Shown: one piece after another, positions 24,322-32,389 of the stretch
Numbering within the stretch: position 1 is the stretch's first letter
Layout of the letters: every line of letters begins with the position of its first letter
Assembly (NCBI RefSeq): GCF_036013745.1
Contig: NZ_CP107880.1
Location: forward strand, 2,852,001 to 2,916,000
Direction of reading: 5' to 3'
DNA length: 64,000 bases
Source: Streptomyces sp. NBC_00483
GTDB lineage: Bacteria; Actinomycetota; Actinomycetes; Streptomycetales; Streptomycetaceae
Position numbers and translations under genes: made by a program
The notes under the pieces: generated by a model
The model's database searches: none
What the model saw: only the letters and a program-made list of their open reading frames with translations
Told to the model about the DNA's origin: nothing

Positions 24322-25761
24322 TCAGCGCTGACGCTTCCAGGGGCCCTTGATCGCCAGCATGATGCCGGGGTTCTGGATGTTGGCGTAGAGGGTCGAGCCG
24401 TCGGGCGAGAAGGTCACGCCCGTCATCTCGCTGTACTCCGGCTCCGTCTCGGTGCCGATGTTGAGGTCGTTGCGCGCGATCGGGTACGTACGGCCCCGCT
24501 CGGTAGCCCCGAACAGGTGCTGGATGCCCTCGCCGTCCTCGGAGATGACCAGACCGCCGTACGGGGAGACGGTGATGTTGTCCGGGCCGTCGAGGGCGCC
24601 GTCCTTCGACGGGTCCGGGTTGACGCCGAGCAGCACCTTCAGGGTGAGGGTGCGGCGCTTGGGGTCGTAGAACCAGACCTGGCCGTCGTGCGCGACGGGG
24701 CTCTCCTCGCGGGCGTACGAGGAGACGACGTAGGCGCCGCCGTCACCCCACCACATGCCCTCGAGCTTGCGGGCGCGGGTGATCTCGCCGTCCTTGAACT
24801 GCTTGCGCGTGGAGACCGACTTGGCGTCGCGGTCGGGGACGTCGACCCAGTCGACGCCGTACGTCGTGCCGAGCTTCGTGGCGCGGGACAGGTCGTCGAC
24901 GAAGCGGCCGCCCGAGTCGAAGCACCGGGTCGCCTGCAGCACGCCCGCGTCGTCGGCGAGGCCGCGCAGCTTGCCGCGGCCGTGCTCGAAGCCCTTCGGC
25001 GGAACCCAGCGGTAGAGCAGGCCGTTGGGGCCGGAGGCGTCCTCGGTGAGGTAGGCGTGGCCGCGCTTGGGGTCGATGACGACGGCCTCGTGGGCGTACC
25101 GGCCGAACGCCTTGATGGGCTTGGGCGCGCGGTTGGCCCGGTGGTCCGCCGGGTCGACCTCGAAGACGTAGCCGTGGTCCTTGGTGAAGCCGTTCTTACC
25201 GGCCTTGTCCTCGGTCTCCTCGCAGGTCAGCCAGGTGTTCCACGGGGTGTGCCCGCCCGCGCAGTTGGTGGCGGTGCCCGCGATGCCGACCCACTCGGCG
25301 ACCTCGCCGCCGCGGCGCACCTCGACGACGGTGCAGCCGCCGGCCGCCATCGGGTCGTAGACGAGGCCCTCGGTCAGCGGCACCGGGTGCGGCCAGTCGG
25401 CGCGGGCGCCCGCCAGCTCGTGGTTGTTGACGAGCAGCGTGGCGCCGCGCGGGCCCGCGAAGGTGGCGGTGCCGTCGTGGTTGGAGGGGGTGAACTCGCC
25501 GGACTCCAGCTTGGTCTTCCCGCAGTACGTGATGACCTTGTACGAGAAGTCCTCGGGCAGCGCGAGGATGCCGTCGGGGTCGTCGATCAGCGGGCCGTAG
25601 CCGACGCCCTTGTCCTTGCCCTTGAATACGTCGACGTCCGCGTCGTCGGTGGCCGCGAGGGCGTTCGGCGCGGTGGCCAGGGAGCCGACGGACCCGGCGA
25701 GTGCGATACCGGCGCCGGTGGCCGCGGATCGTCTGGTGAAGTCCCTGCGAGTGAGCGACAT
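24322..25761 (-). CDS. Tat-exported PhoX-like DUF839 protein (putative alkaline phosphatase)
   Basis: The protein is 479 residues from ATG 25761. The leader LTRRDFTRRSAATGAGIALA is a classic twin-arginine signal ending near APNALAATDD. The mature beta-propeller has DUF839/PhoX blocks: LVNNHELAG, NCAGGHTPWNTWLTCEETE, FGRYAHEAVVIDPKRG and GPDNITVSPYGGLVISEDG. PhoX enzymes are iron/calcium phosphatases released under phosphate starvation. The leader GGGAGA suits this start; an earlier in-frame start at 25851 is not family-like. Two contiguous 11-base units resembling a PHO box lie at 25828-25849. Confidence 0.86.
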   Translation of the reverse strand: MSLTRRDFTRRSAATGAGIALAGSVGSLATAPNALAATDDADVDVFKGKDKGVGYGPLIDDPDGILALPEDFSYKVITYCGKTKLESGEFTPSNHDGTATFAGPRGATLLVNNHELAGARADWPHPVPLTEGLVYDPMAAGGCTVVEVRRGGEVAEWVGIAGTATNCAGGHTPWNTWLTCEETEDKAGKNGFTKDHGYVFEVDPADHRANRAPKPIKAFGRYAHEAVVIDPKRGHAYLTEDASGPNGLLYRWVPPKGFEHGRGKLRGLADDAGVLQATRCFDSGGRFVDDLSRATKLGTTYGVDWVDVPDRDAKSVSTRKQFKDGEITRARKLEGMWWGDGGAYVVSSYAREESPVAHDGQVWFYDPKRRTLTLKVLLGVNPDPSKDGALDGPDNITVSPYGGLVISEDGEGIQHLFGATERGRTYPIARNDLNIGTETEPEYSEMTGVTFSPDGSTLYANIQNPGIMLAIKGPWKRQR

Positions 25762-25827
25762 GCTGGCTGTCTCCCGTAATGATCGATGAGAGTGAACGGG
25801 CCCTGTTTTCGGCCATACGTTCTCGCT

Positions 25828-25849
25828 CGCGTATAAACGGCGGTTGAAC
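25828..25849 (-). promoter_or_regulatory. Candidate PHO box before the PhoX-like gene
   Basis: On the minus strand the units GTTCAACCGCC and GTTTATACGCG are contiguous 11-mers resembling the PhoP direct-repeat unit (GTTCAC-like start). A further GTTCACTCTCA unit lies at 25787-25797. The site is shared with the divergent SDR gene. Confidence 0.4.
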
Positions 25850-25877
25850 ACCGTCCAACGCCAAGGGGCCCACCTCC

Positions 25878-26651
25878 ATGACTTCCGTGAATTCCGTGAA
25901 CCTTCCGCCGTCCGGCCGCCGCGTCCTCGTCTCCGGGGCCTCGCGGGGCCTCGGCCGGGCCCTCGCCCGCGCCTTCGCGGCGAACGGCGACCGGGTGGCA
26001 GTGCACTACGGCTCGCGGGAGGACGAGGCGCAGGCCACGCTCGACTCGCTCGCCGGGGAGGGGCACGTCCTCGTCGGCGGCGACATCTCCGACCCCGAGG
26101 GCGCGGCGTCCGTCGCCGAGCGGGCGGCCGAGGGCCTCGGCGGCCTCGACGTCCTGGTCAACAACGCGGCCGTGAACCTGCCGCATCCGCCGGCCACCAC
26201 CCCGTACGAGGAGTGGACCCGGCTGTGGCAGAGCCATGTCTCCGTGAACCTGCTCGGCACCGCGAACCTCAGTCACCTCGCCGCGCAGCGCATGATCGGG
26301 CAGGGCACGGCGGGCCGGATCGTCAACATCGGCTCGCGCGGCGCGTTCAAGGGCGAGCCCGACCACCCGGCGTACGGAGCGACGAAGGCCGCCGTGCACG
26401 CGCTCGGCCAGTCCCTCGCGGTGGCGCTCGCGCCGCACGGGATCGGGGTGGCGTCGGTGGCGCCCGGCTTCATCGAGACGGAACGGGTGGCGCACCGGCT
26501 GACCGACGAGGTGCGCGCGCAGAGCCCGTTCGGCCGTGTGGCCTCGGCCGAGGAGATCGCCGATTCCGTCCTGTGGCTCGCCTCACCGGCCGCACAGTGG
26601 GCCTCCGGCACCGTCCTCGACCTGAACGGCGCTTCGTACCTGCGTACGTGA
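25878..26651 (+). CDS. SDR-family oxidoreductase
   Basis: This 257-residue classical short-chain dehydrogenase has the cofactor loop VSGASRGLGRALARAF, the NNAA motif (VLVNNAAVNLPH), an active-site Ser in VNIGSRGAF and YGATK with the catalytic Tyr and Lys. The C-terminus APGFIETERV and GTVLDLNGASYL is typical of 3-ketoacyl-ACP-reductase-like members. An Arg where an acidic residue often sits after the second strand (YGSRED) suggests NADP(H). It is alone on its strand and diverges from the PhoX-like gene. Substrate unknown. Confidence 0.88.
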   Translation: MTSVNSVNLPPSGRRVLVSGASRGLGRALARAFAANGDRVAVHYGSREDEAQATLDSLAGEGHVLVGGDISDPEGAASVAERAAEGLGGLDVLVNNAAVNLPHPPATTPYEEWTRLWQSHVSVNLLGTANLSHLAAQRMIGQGTAGRIVNIGSRGAFKGEPDHPAYGATKAAVHALGQSLAVALAPHGIGVASVAPGFIETERVAHRLTDEVRAQSPFGRVASAEEIADSVLWLASPAAQWASGTVLDLNGASYLRT

Positions 26652-26717
26652 GAATCTTCGTAAAGAAGGTCAACAGGTGCATCACGCACCCAAACCCAAG
26701 ATTTCACGCAGAACGCC

Positions 26718-26746
26718 TTGACCGGACTGCCGTGCGGCAATAGACA
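26718..26746 (+). promoter_or_regulatory. Probable promoter of the peptidase module
   Basis: TTGACC (26718-26723), 17 bases, then TAGACA (26741-26746) is close to the vegetative consensus. It lies 54 bases upstream of the first gene of the three-gene peptidase module. Confidence 0.5.
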
Positions 26747-26800
26747 GACTGGAGCAGAGAGTCTCCTGCCCGCATCACCCACCGAGGGGGTGGCGAGCCG

Positions 26801-27040
26801 ATGGACGTACGACAGGCACGCGGCCTCCATGAGAGCCGGCTGATGAAGCTGGCCCATGTCACCGGAGTCGGGACCGGGAAGGACGAGCACTCGGGCGAGG
26901 ACGTCATCGTCGTCTTCGTGACCCGCAAAGTGCCCCGCGACCGGCTCCGTGCGGAGGATGTCATCCCCACAGCACTCGACGGGGTACCGGTGCGCGTGCT
27001 CGCGATCGGCGAAGTGCGCGCGCAGGATGACGAGTTGTGA
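26801..27040 (+). CDS. Small protein resembling the N-terminal domain of the neighbouring peptidase
   Basis: This 79-residue cytosolic protein has the core MKLAHVTGVGTGKDEHSGED, then VIVVFVTRKVP, a DVIPTALDGVPV segment and VLAIGEVRAQ. The same pattern (ANVVGFGHGVK, VLVFVTQKVP, DVIPRQMDDGTPTDIVAVGHISAQ) occurs in about residues 33-97 of the peptidase 50 bases downstream, so the two are clear paralogous domains. I infer a free-standing copy of a pro- or adaptor domain, perhaps an inhibitor or chaperone of the peptidase in trans. A vegetative-like promoter and a GAGGGGG site precede it. Confidence 0.75.
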   Translation: MDVRQARGLHESRLMKLAHVTGVGTGKDEHSGEDVIVVFVTRKVPRDRLRAEDVIPTALDGVPVRVLAIGEVRAQDDEL

Positions 27041-27090
27041 GGTAACCCCCGCACTTCAGTGAAAGTCAGGGGAAGAAGAGGTGGTCTGGC

Positions 27091-28245
27091 GTGCGCCAGC
27101 CCGAATTGATGCGCGGACCCGCCGGAGGACAGCTCAGCGACAGCTCCCGGCAGCAAGCGACCAGTGACTTCCTGCGGCGCGAGGCGCCCCTTGCCAATGT
27201 GGTCGGCTTCGGCCACGGCGTGAAATGGCAGAACGGCGAGCCGACGGGCGAGGAGGCCGTTCTCGTCTTCGTGACCCAGAAGGTGCCCGAATCGCTGTTG
27301 CCCGAGCGGGATGTGATTCCGCGTCAGATGGACGACGGCACCCCGACCGACATCGTGGCCGTCGGCCACATCTCCGCCCAGCGCCGGCAGAGCCGCCCCT
27401 CCGGAGCCCGCTCCGAAGAGGTCACGTACGGCCCCGACGGCGGTATCTCCCAGCAGTTCTCCGGCGCCGGCCAGCCCCTGCTCGAAGACCTTGGCGGCCT
27501 GGGAACCTTCGAACCGCAGCAGCTCGTACGCCGCATGCGGCCGTGCCCCTCCGGCTTCTCGGTCGGCAACGTGTCCATCACCGCGGGCACCCTCGGCAGC
27601 GTGGTCTACGACTTCCTGCGGGGCGCCACGGTGGACCCGCCGGGACCCGGGCTCGGCACCCCGGCGAAGTTCTACATCCTCTCCAACAACCACGTCCTCG
27701 CCGACTCCAACCGGGCCCAACTGGGCAGCGCCATCGTGCAGCCCGGCCGGTTCGACGGCGGCACGGACCCCGCGGACCGCATCGCCACGCTGTCCCGCTT
27801 CATCACCATCCAGTTCGCCCCGCAGACCCCGCTGGAGCGCCAGAACAACGTGGTCGACGCGGCGCTCGGCGAGGTCCCGTTCCAGGACGCCACGCGCGAG
27901 CAGTACTTCAGCGGCGCGCCGCGCGCCTGGCGCCGCAAGGCGAACGTCGCGGTCGGCGACCTCGTGAAGAAGACGGGCCGCACGACGAACGTGTCCTTCG
28001 GCCGGATCATCTCGGTCGACGCCACGGTCGACGTCAACTACGGCACGGCGGGCACGGCCCGCTTCAAGGACCAGATCCTCACCACGGTCATGTCGGCCGG
28101 CGGCGACTCCGGATCCCTGGTCACGTCCTACGACAACGTGGCGGTCGGCCTGCTGTTCGCCGGTTCGTCGACGGTCACGGTCGAGAACCACATCGAGAAC
28201 GTCCGCGCGCTGCTGCGTGTGGAGATCTCCGAGCAGCTGGCATAG
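27091..28245 (+). CDS. Cytosolic trypsin-like (S1-fold) serine peptidase with N-terminal adaptor domain
   Basis: The 384-residue protein has no signal peptide. Residues about 30-100 form the domain shared with the preceding small protein. The peptidase part shows NNHVLADSN (His201), NVVDAALGEV (Asp256) and SAGGDSGSLV (Ser340), a full chymotrypsin-type triad in the normal order. The arrangement resembles the Nal1-like bacterial trypsin family. Cytosolic location is unusual for this fold. Translation starts at GTG 27091. It is followed after 11 bases by a 148-residue beta-rich protein, so the three genes look like one unit. Substrate is unknown. Confidence 0.82.
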   Translation: MRQPELMRGPAGGQLSDSSRQQATSDFLRREAPLANVVGFGHGVKWQNGEPTGEEAVLVFVTQKVPESLLPERDVIPRQMDDGTPTDIVAVGHISAQRRQSRPSGARSEEVTYGPDGGISQQFSGAGQPLLEDLGGLGTFEPQQLVRRMRPCPSGFSVGNVSITAGTLGSVVYDFLRGATVDPPGPGLGTPAKFYILSNNHVLADSNRAQLGSAIVQPGRFDGGTDPADRIATLSRFITIQFAPQTPLERQNNVVDAALGEVPFQDATREQYFSGAPRAWRRKANVAVGDLVKKTGRTTNVSFGRIISVDATVDVNYGTAGTARFKDQILTTVMSAGGDSGSLVTSYDNVAVGLLFAGSSTVTVENHIENVRALLRVEISEQLA

Positions 28246-28256
28246 GAGGTGACGTG

Positions 28257-28703
28257 ATGAGCACTCAGGCACGCAAGGGCAAGGGCCAGACCCGCGGGGA
28301 GCACCGCTTCCACAACCCGCAGGGCGCGGAGGTCAAGACGCGCGACGAGGCGTTCGCCGCGCAGCGCGACGTCTCTGCGGAGGCCCTCACGGTCGACTGC
28401 AAGCTGGAGCTGAACAACGGCTCGGTCACCTTCGCCATCACCGCGAAGGTAAACCCGAACACGCACCCCTTCGTGGTGACCGGCGGCCAGATCACGTCCG
28501 GCATCTGCGGCGCCCCGTGGGACATCACGGGCGGCTTCATCGGCGACACCATCCGCCTGGACGCGAAGCGCTCGGGCCAGGGTTCCTGCGCCTCCACGAT
28601 CACCGTGGTCGGCGAATTCCAGAACCCACCGTCGTACCGCGGCACGTACGGCTTCGACGGCGCGTCATCGTCGTTCAAGCACACGACGCGGTATCTGTGC
28701 TGA
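28257..28703 (+). CDS. Hypothetical beta-rich four-Cys protein of the peptidase module
   Basis: The 148-residue protein is not recognised. The N-terminal 40 residues are basic and polar (ARKGKGQTRGEHRFHNPQG), the remainder alternates hydrophobic strands with glycine turns (VTFAITAKV, FVVTGGQITSGICGAPWDI, STITVVGEF) and ends YLC. Four Cys residues at regular intervals could form two disulfides or a metal site. There is no signal peptide. A very strong AGGAGG sits seven bases before ATG 28257 and directly after the peptidase stop, so it should be co-expressed and may be the peptidase's substrate or partner. Confidence 0.75.
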   Translation: MSTQARKGKGQTRGEHRFHNPQGAEVKTRDEAFAAQRDVSAEALTVDCKLELNNGSVTFAITAKVNPNTHPFVVTGGQITSGICGAPWDITGGFIGDTIRLDAKRSGQGSCASTITVVGEFQNPPSYRGTYGFDGASSSFKHTTRYLC

Positions 28704-28754
28704 CCCACTGAAGCCCCGCCTTTCAAACGAGAGCCAGCGGGGTCCGGGGCAGAG

Positions 28755-28787
28755 CCCCGGGTCCGCAACACCGTTGCGGACCCGGGG
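28755..28787. terminator. Bidirectional terminator, 15-bp perfect stem
   Basis: CCCCGGGTCCGCAAC (28755-28769), loop ACC, then GTTGCGGACCCGGGG (28773-28787). It separates the convergent peptidase module and the 476-residue gene. The overlapping GGGGTCCGGGGCAGAGCCCC element resembles a short repeat common between Streptomyces genes. Confidence 0.7.
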
Positions 28788-28797
28788 TGACGCCCCC

Positions 28798-30228
28798 TCA
28801 ACTTCCGTTGGCGGACCGAGCCTTGAACGCCGCCTTACGCGCCTCCTTGGCCACCTTCTTATCCGGGTGAAGACGCCCCATCGCCTCCAACACATCCGCG
28901 GTAGCGGGATGCTCAACCCGCCACGCCGCAGAGAAAAACCCACTGTGCTGCGCCGCAAGCCCCTCCACCAACGCCTGCAGCTCGTCCGAGTTACCTTCCA
29001 CCGAAAGCTGCGCAGCGATCGTGTCGACGGTCAGCCAGAACACCAGGTCCTGCGACGGCGCCGGCACACCCGCGAACCCGTGCTCGGCCAGCCACACCCG
29101 GGCAAGCCCACCCAGCTCCGCATCGTCGAGGACCTCCCGCAGCGCCGGCTCGGCCTCCGCGCCGACCAGCGACAGCGCCTGCTGACACCGCAGCCGCCGC
29201 AGCGGCCCCCACTCGTCGGCCCCACGCGCCGCACCCAGCAACTCCCGCGCCGCGCCCAGCGGTTCGCGCCGCGCGAGCCATCCCTCGATCTCGACCTGCG
29301 CCGCGGCCTGCGGAAACGCGGCGGTGCCGTCGAGCAGCGCGTCCGCGCCCTTGTCGGCGAGGTCGCCGACGGCCGGGGCGTCCAGACCGGCTTCGAGCAT
29401 CCGCGCCCGGACCCCGTACAGGCCGAGAGGCGTGAGCCGCACCATCCCGTAACGGGAGACGTCACCGTCGTCGACGGGCTCGGCCACCGGCTCCTCGGCG
29501 TCCGCCATGAGCGCCTCGTCGACCGGCTGGAACTCCACGAGGCCGATCGGGTCGAGCAGCCGGAACTGGTCGTCGAGCCGCATCATCGCGTCCGAGACCT
29601 GCTCAAGGACGTCGTCCGTCGGCTCGCCCATGTCGTCGGGCACGATCATCGACGCGGCGAGCGCGGGCAGCGGCACGGCCTCCTCGCCGGCGCCGCCCTC
29701 GCTGACGGTCAGCAGATACAGATTGCCGAGCACGCCCTCCAGGAACTCGGACTCCGCCTCGGGGTCCCAGTCGAGCTGCGAGAAGTCGATCTCGCCGCCC
29801 TCCTCCATGGCTCCGACCAAGTCGTCGAGGTCGGGCACACTGGCGTCGGCGAGCACGGTGTCGAGCGCGCCCAGCCACAGCGTGAGCACGTCGGCGGGGC
29901 CGCCCGAGGTGAGCGTGCCGAGCTCCTCGCCGACCGTGACAGTGCCCTCCTCCTCGTCGACGATCTCCACGAGGCCGGTGTCGACGGCGATGCGCCAGGC
30001 CTCGCTCGCGTACGCGGCGCCATCTTCGTCGTCGGTGAGCGCCAGCTCGGCCGCGGCGGCGGGCAGCTGCTCCTCGACGAGTTCTCCGCCCGCGCCGACC
30101 CGGGTCTCGGGGCCGGCCCAGCGGGCGAGCTTCACCGCGCGGGACAGGAGGGGGGTGGCAAGGGCGTCCCGCGCCAGCTCCGCTTCGGCGGGCAGCCGCA
30201 CCGGCGGCAGGGGGGAGCTGTCTGACAT
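28798..30228 (-). CDS. Hypothetical acidic protein, 476 residues
   Basis: The protein is strongly acidic and mostly helical, with no membrane segment or signal peptide, and I do not recognise a domain. It begins MSDSSPLPPVRLPAEAELAR, has several Asp/Glu-rich patches (VEIVDEEEGTV, MEEGGEIDFSQ, DDLVGAMEEGG) and a C-terminal helical half (WLARREPLGAARELLGAARG, ALREVLDDAELGGLARVWLA) with repeat-like spacing reminiscent of helical scaffolds. The end is basic (KKVAKEARKAAFKARS). AGGAGA lies upstream of the ATG. It diverges from the nuclease gene. Confidence 0.8.
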   Translation of the reverse strand: MSDSSPLPPVRLPAEAELARDALATPLLSRAVKLARWAGPETRVGAGGELVEEQLPAAAAELALTDDEDGAAYASEAWRIAVDTGLVEIVDEEEGTVTVGEELGTLTSGGPADVLTLWLGALDTVLADASVPDLDDLVGAMEEGGEIDFSQLDWDPEAESEFLEGVLGNLYLLTVSEGGAGEEAVPLPALAASMIVPDDMGEPTDDVLEQVSDAMMRLDDQFRLLDPIGLVEFQPVDEALMADAEEPVAEPVDDGDVSRYGMVRLTPLGLYGVRARMLEAGLDAPAVGDLADKGADALLDGTAAFPQAAAQVEIEGWLARREPLGAARELLGAARGADEWGPLRRLRCQQALSLVGAEAEPALREVLDDAELGGLARVWLAEHGFAGVPAPSQDLVFWLTVDTIAAQLSVEGNSDELQALVEGLAAQHSGFFSAAWRVEHPATADVLEAMGRLHPDKKVAKEARKAAFKARSANGS

Positions 30229-30309
30229 CGGCTGGTTCTCCTAGGGGGACGTACATGAGGCCTACGTTGCGACCGCCCAGCCTAGACGGATTTGCACCCA
30301 TGCTGCCGG

Positions 30310-30331
30310 GTTCACTGACCGGTCGACTTCC
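30310..30331 (+). promoter_or_regulatory. Weak PHO-box candidate before the nuclease
   Basis: GTTCACTGACC followed directly by GGTCGACTTCC are 11-base units, the first a good and the second a poor match to the PhoP repeat. A phosphate-regulated secreted nuclease would make biological sense. Confidence 0.3.
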
Positions 30332-30502
30332 CCTAACGTCCCCGACACCCGCGAAACCTTGACAACTCGCGCGCGCAGGACGGAAATTGACGCGCGTAGA
30401 AGTACACAAGGGCGTACGGCGCCCACGACGCGCCCCGCCCCGCGGCCCCCGCTCCGCCACCACGTCCCGGCACCCGCCGGCCGCACGTCCCCGGAGGATC
30501 CG

Positions 30503-32344
30503 TTGTCCCATTCGACGTCCCACCCGTTCTCCCGCTCGCGCCTCGCCGCGCTGACCGTCGCCTGCGCGGCGGTGTCCGGCACCCTCGCCACGCTCCCCGC
30601 CCACCCGGCCGCGGCCGCCGACGTCGCCATCCACGACATCCAGGGCGCCGCCCGCATATCCCCGCTCGCCGGACAGCAGGTCACGGGCGTGACGGGGGTG
30701 GTGACGGGCGTCAGAACGTACGGCTCGTCCCGCGGCTTCTGGTTCCAGGACACAAGTCCCGACGCCGACCCGGCCACCAGCGAGGGCGTCTTCGTCTTCA
30801 CGAGTTCCACTCCCACCGTGAAGGCCGGAGACGCCGTCACCGTCTCCGGAACGGTCTCCGAGTACGTGCCCGGCGGCGCCTCCTCCGGCAACCAGTCGCT
30901 CACCGAGCTGACGAAGCCGACCGTGACCGTGAACTCGTCGGGCAACCCGGTGCCGGTCACCACGATCAGCGACAAGTCGGTCCCGGACGCGTACGCGCCG
31001 AAGGGCGACCCGGCGGCGAACGGTTCGATCGACAAGCTGCCGCTGCGCCCCAGGGCGTACGCCCTCGACTACTACGAGTCCCTGGAGGGCCAGAACGTCC
31101 GCGTCGGCTCCTCCCGGGTCGTCACAGCGTCCGACGCGTACGGCGAGCTGTGGGTCACGGTGAAGCCGCACGAGAACCGTACGAAGCGCGGCGGCACCCG
31201 CTACTCCTCGTACGAGGACCAGAACGGCGGACGCCTGCAGATCCAGTCGCTCGGGGCGATCGACGACTTCCCGGTGGCCGACGTCGGCGACACCCTGACC
31301 GGCGCCACCGAGGGCCCGCTCGACTTCAACCAGTACGGCGGATACACGCTGGTGGCACGGGAGTTGGGCAACCTGAAGCAGTCCGGCCTCCAGCGCGAGA
31401 CGACCCGCGCGCAGAAGCCGGGCGAGCTGGCCGTGGCGACGTACAACGTGGAGAACCTCGACCCGTCCGACGCCACCTTCGACGCGCACGCGGCCGCGAT
31501 CGTCGACCACCTCCGCTCGCCCGACATCGTGTCCCTGGAGGAGATCCAGGACAACAACGGCGCGAAGAACGACGGGACGGTCGCCGCCGACGCGACGATG
31601 GGCAAGCTGATCGACGCGATCGTCGCCGCGGGCGGGCCCCGCTACGACTGGCGGTCGATCGACCCGGAGAACAACAAGGACGGCGGCGAGCCGGGCGGCA
31701 ACATCCGCCAGGCCTTCCTGTTCAACCCGGACCGCGTGTCCTTCACCGACCGCCCCGGCGGCGACGCCACCACGCCGGTGGGCGTGACCAGCAAGAACGG
31801 CAAGGCGGCGCTCACCGCGTCGCCCGGCCGCGTGGCGCCGGGCGACGCCGCGTGGGCGAACAGCCGCAAGCCGCTGGCCGGCGAGTTCACGTTCCGCGGC
31901 AAGCCCGTCTTCGTGATCGCCAACCACTTCGCGTCCAAGGGCGGCGATCAGGGCCTGACCTCCCAGTACCAGCCGCCCGCGCGCTCCTCCGAGACGCAGC
32001 GGCACGCGCAGGCGACGGCGGTGAACGCCTTCGCCAAGGACATCCTGAAGGCGCAGCGCAACGCGGACGTGATCACGCTCGGCGACATCAACGACTTCGA
32101 GTTCTCCGGCACGACGCAGCGCCTGGAGGCCGGCGGCGCGCTCTGGTCGGCGATCAAGAGCCTGCCGAAGCACGAGCGTTATACGTATGACTACCAGGGC
32201 AACAGCCAGGTCCTCGACCAGATCCTGATCAGCCCGTCGATCGTGGCGAAGGACGCGTTCGCGTACGACAGCGTGCACATCAACAGCGAGTTCCACGACC
32301 AGATCAGCGACCACGATCCGCAGGTGCTGCGCTTCCGCCCCTGA
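30503..32344 (+). CDS. Secreted endonuclease/exonuclease/phosphatase-family nuclease
   Basis: The protein is 613 residues from TTG 30503, with a CGGAGG site five bases upstream. A signal peptide ends near AHPAAAADVA. Residues about 40-300 form an OB-like N-terminal region found in extracellular ExeM/NucH-type nucleases. The C-terminal EEP domain has VATYNVENLDPSD, IVSLEEIQDNNG (metal Glu), VIANHFASKGGD, ITLGDINDFE, LDQILIS and SDHDPQV (catalytic Asp-His). It should degrade extracellular nucleic acid, perhaps for phosphate. An upstream in-frame extension to 30359 lacks a site and would bury the signal peptide. Confidence 0.87.
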   Translation: MSHSTSHPFSRSRLAALTVACAAVSGTLATLPAHPAAAADVAIHDIQGAARISPLAGQQVTGVTGVVTGVRTYGSSRGFWFQDTSPDADPATSEGVFVFTSSTPTVKAGDAVTVSGTVSEYVPGGASSGNQSLTELTKPTVTVNSSGNPVPVTTISDKSVPDAYAPKGDPAANGSIDKLPLRPRAYALDYYESLEGQNVRVGSSRVVTASDAYGELWVTVKPHENRTKRGGTRYSSYEDQNGGRLQIQSLGAIDDFPVADVGDTLTGATEGPLDFNQYGGYTLVARELGNLKQSGLQRETTRAQKPGELAVATYNVENLDPSDATFDAHAAAIVDHLRSPDIVSLEEIQDNNGAKNDGTVAADATMGKLIDAIVAAGGPRYDWRSIDPENNKDGGEPGGNIRQAFLFNPDRVSFTDRPGGDATTPVGVTSKNGKAALTASPGRVAPGDAAWANSRKPLAGEFTFRGKPVFVIANHFASKGGDQGLTSQYQPPARSSETQRHAQATAVNAFAKDILKAQRNADVITLGDINDFEFSGTTQRLEAGGALWSAIKSLPKHERYTYDYQGNSQVLDQILISPSIVAKDAFAYDSVHINSEFHDQISDHDPQVLRFRP

Positions 32345-32389
32345 GGGGTACGGGGCCTGCGCCCCAGGCGGCCCAGGCGGGTCGGGCCG

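Noticed and set aside
29603..32314. 903-residue minus-strand frame
   Set aside because: It crosses the nuclease gene and the start of the acidic protein gene in the wrong frames, and its translation is Arg/Val/Gly repeats without domains.
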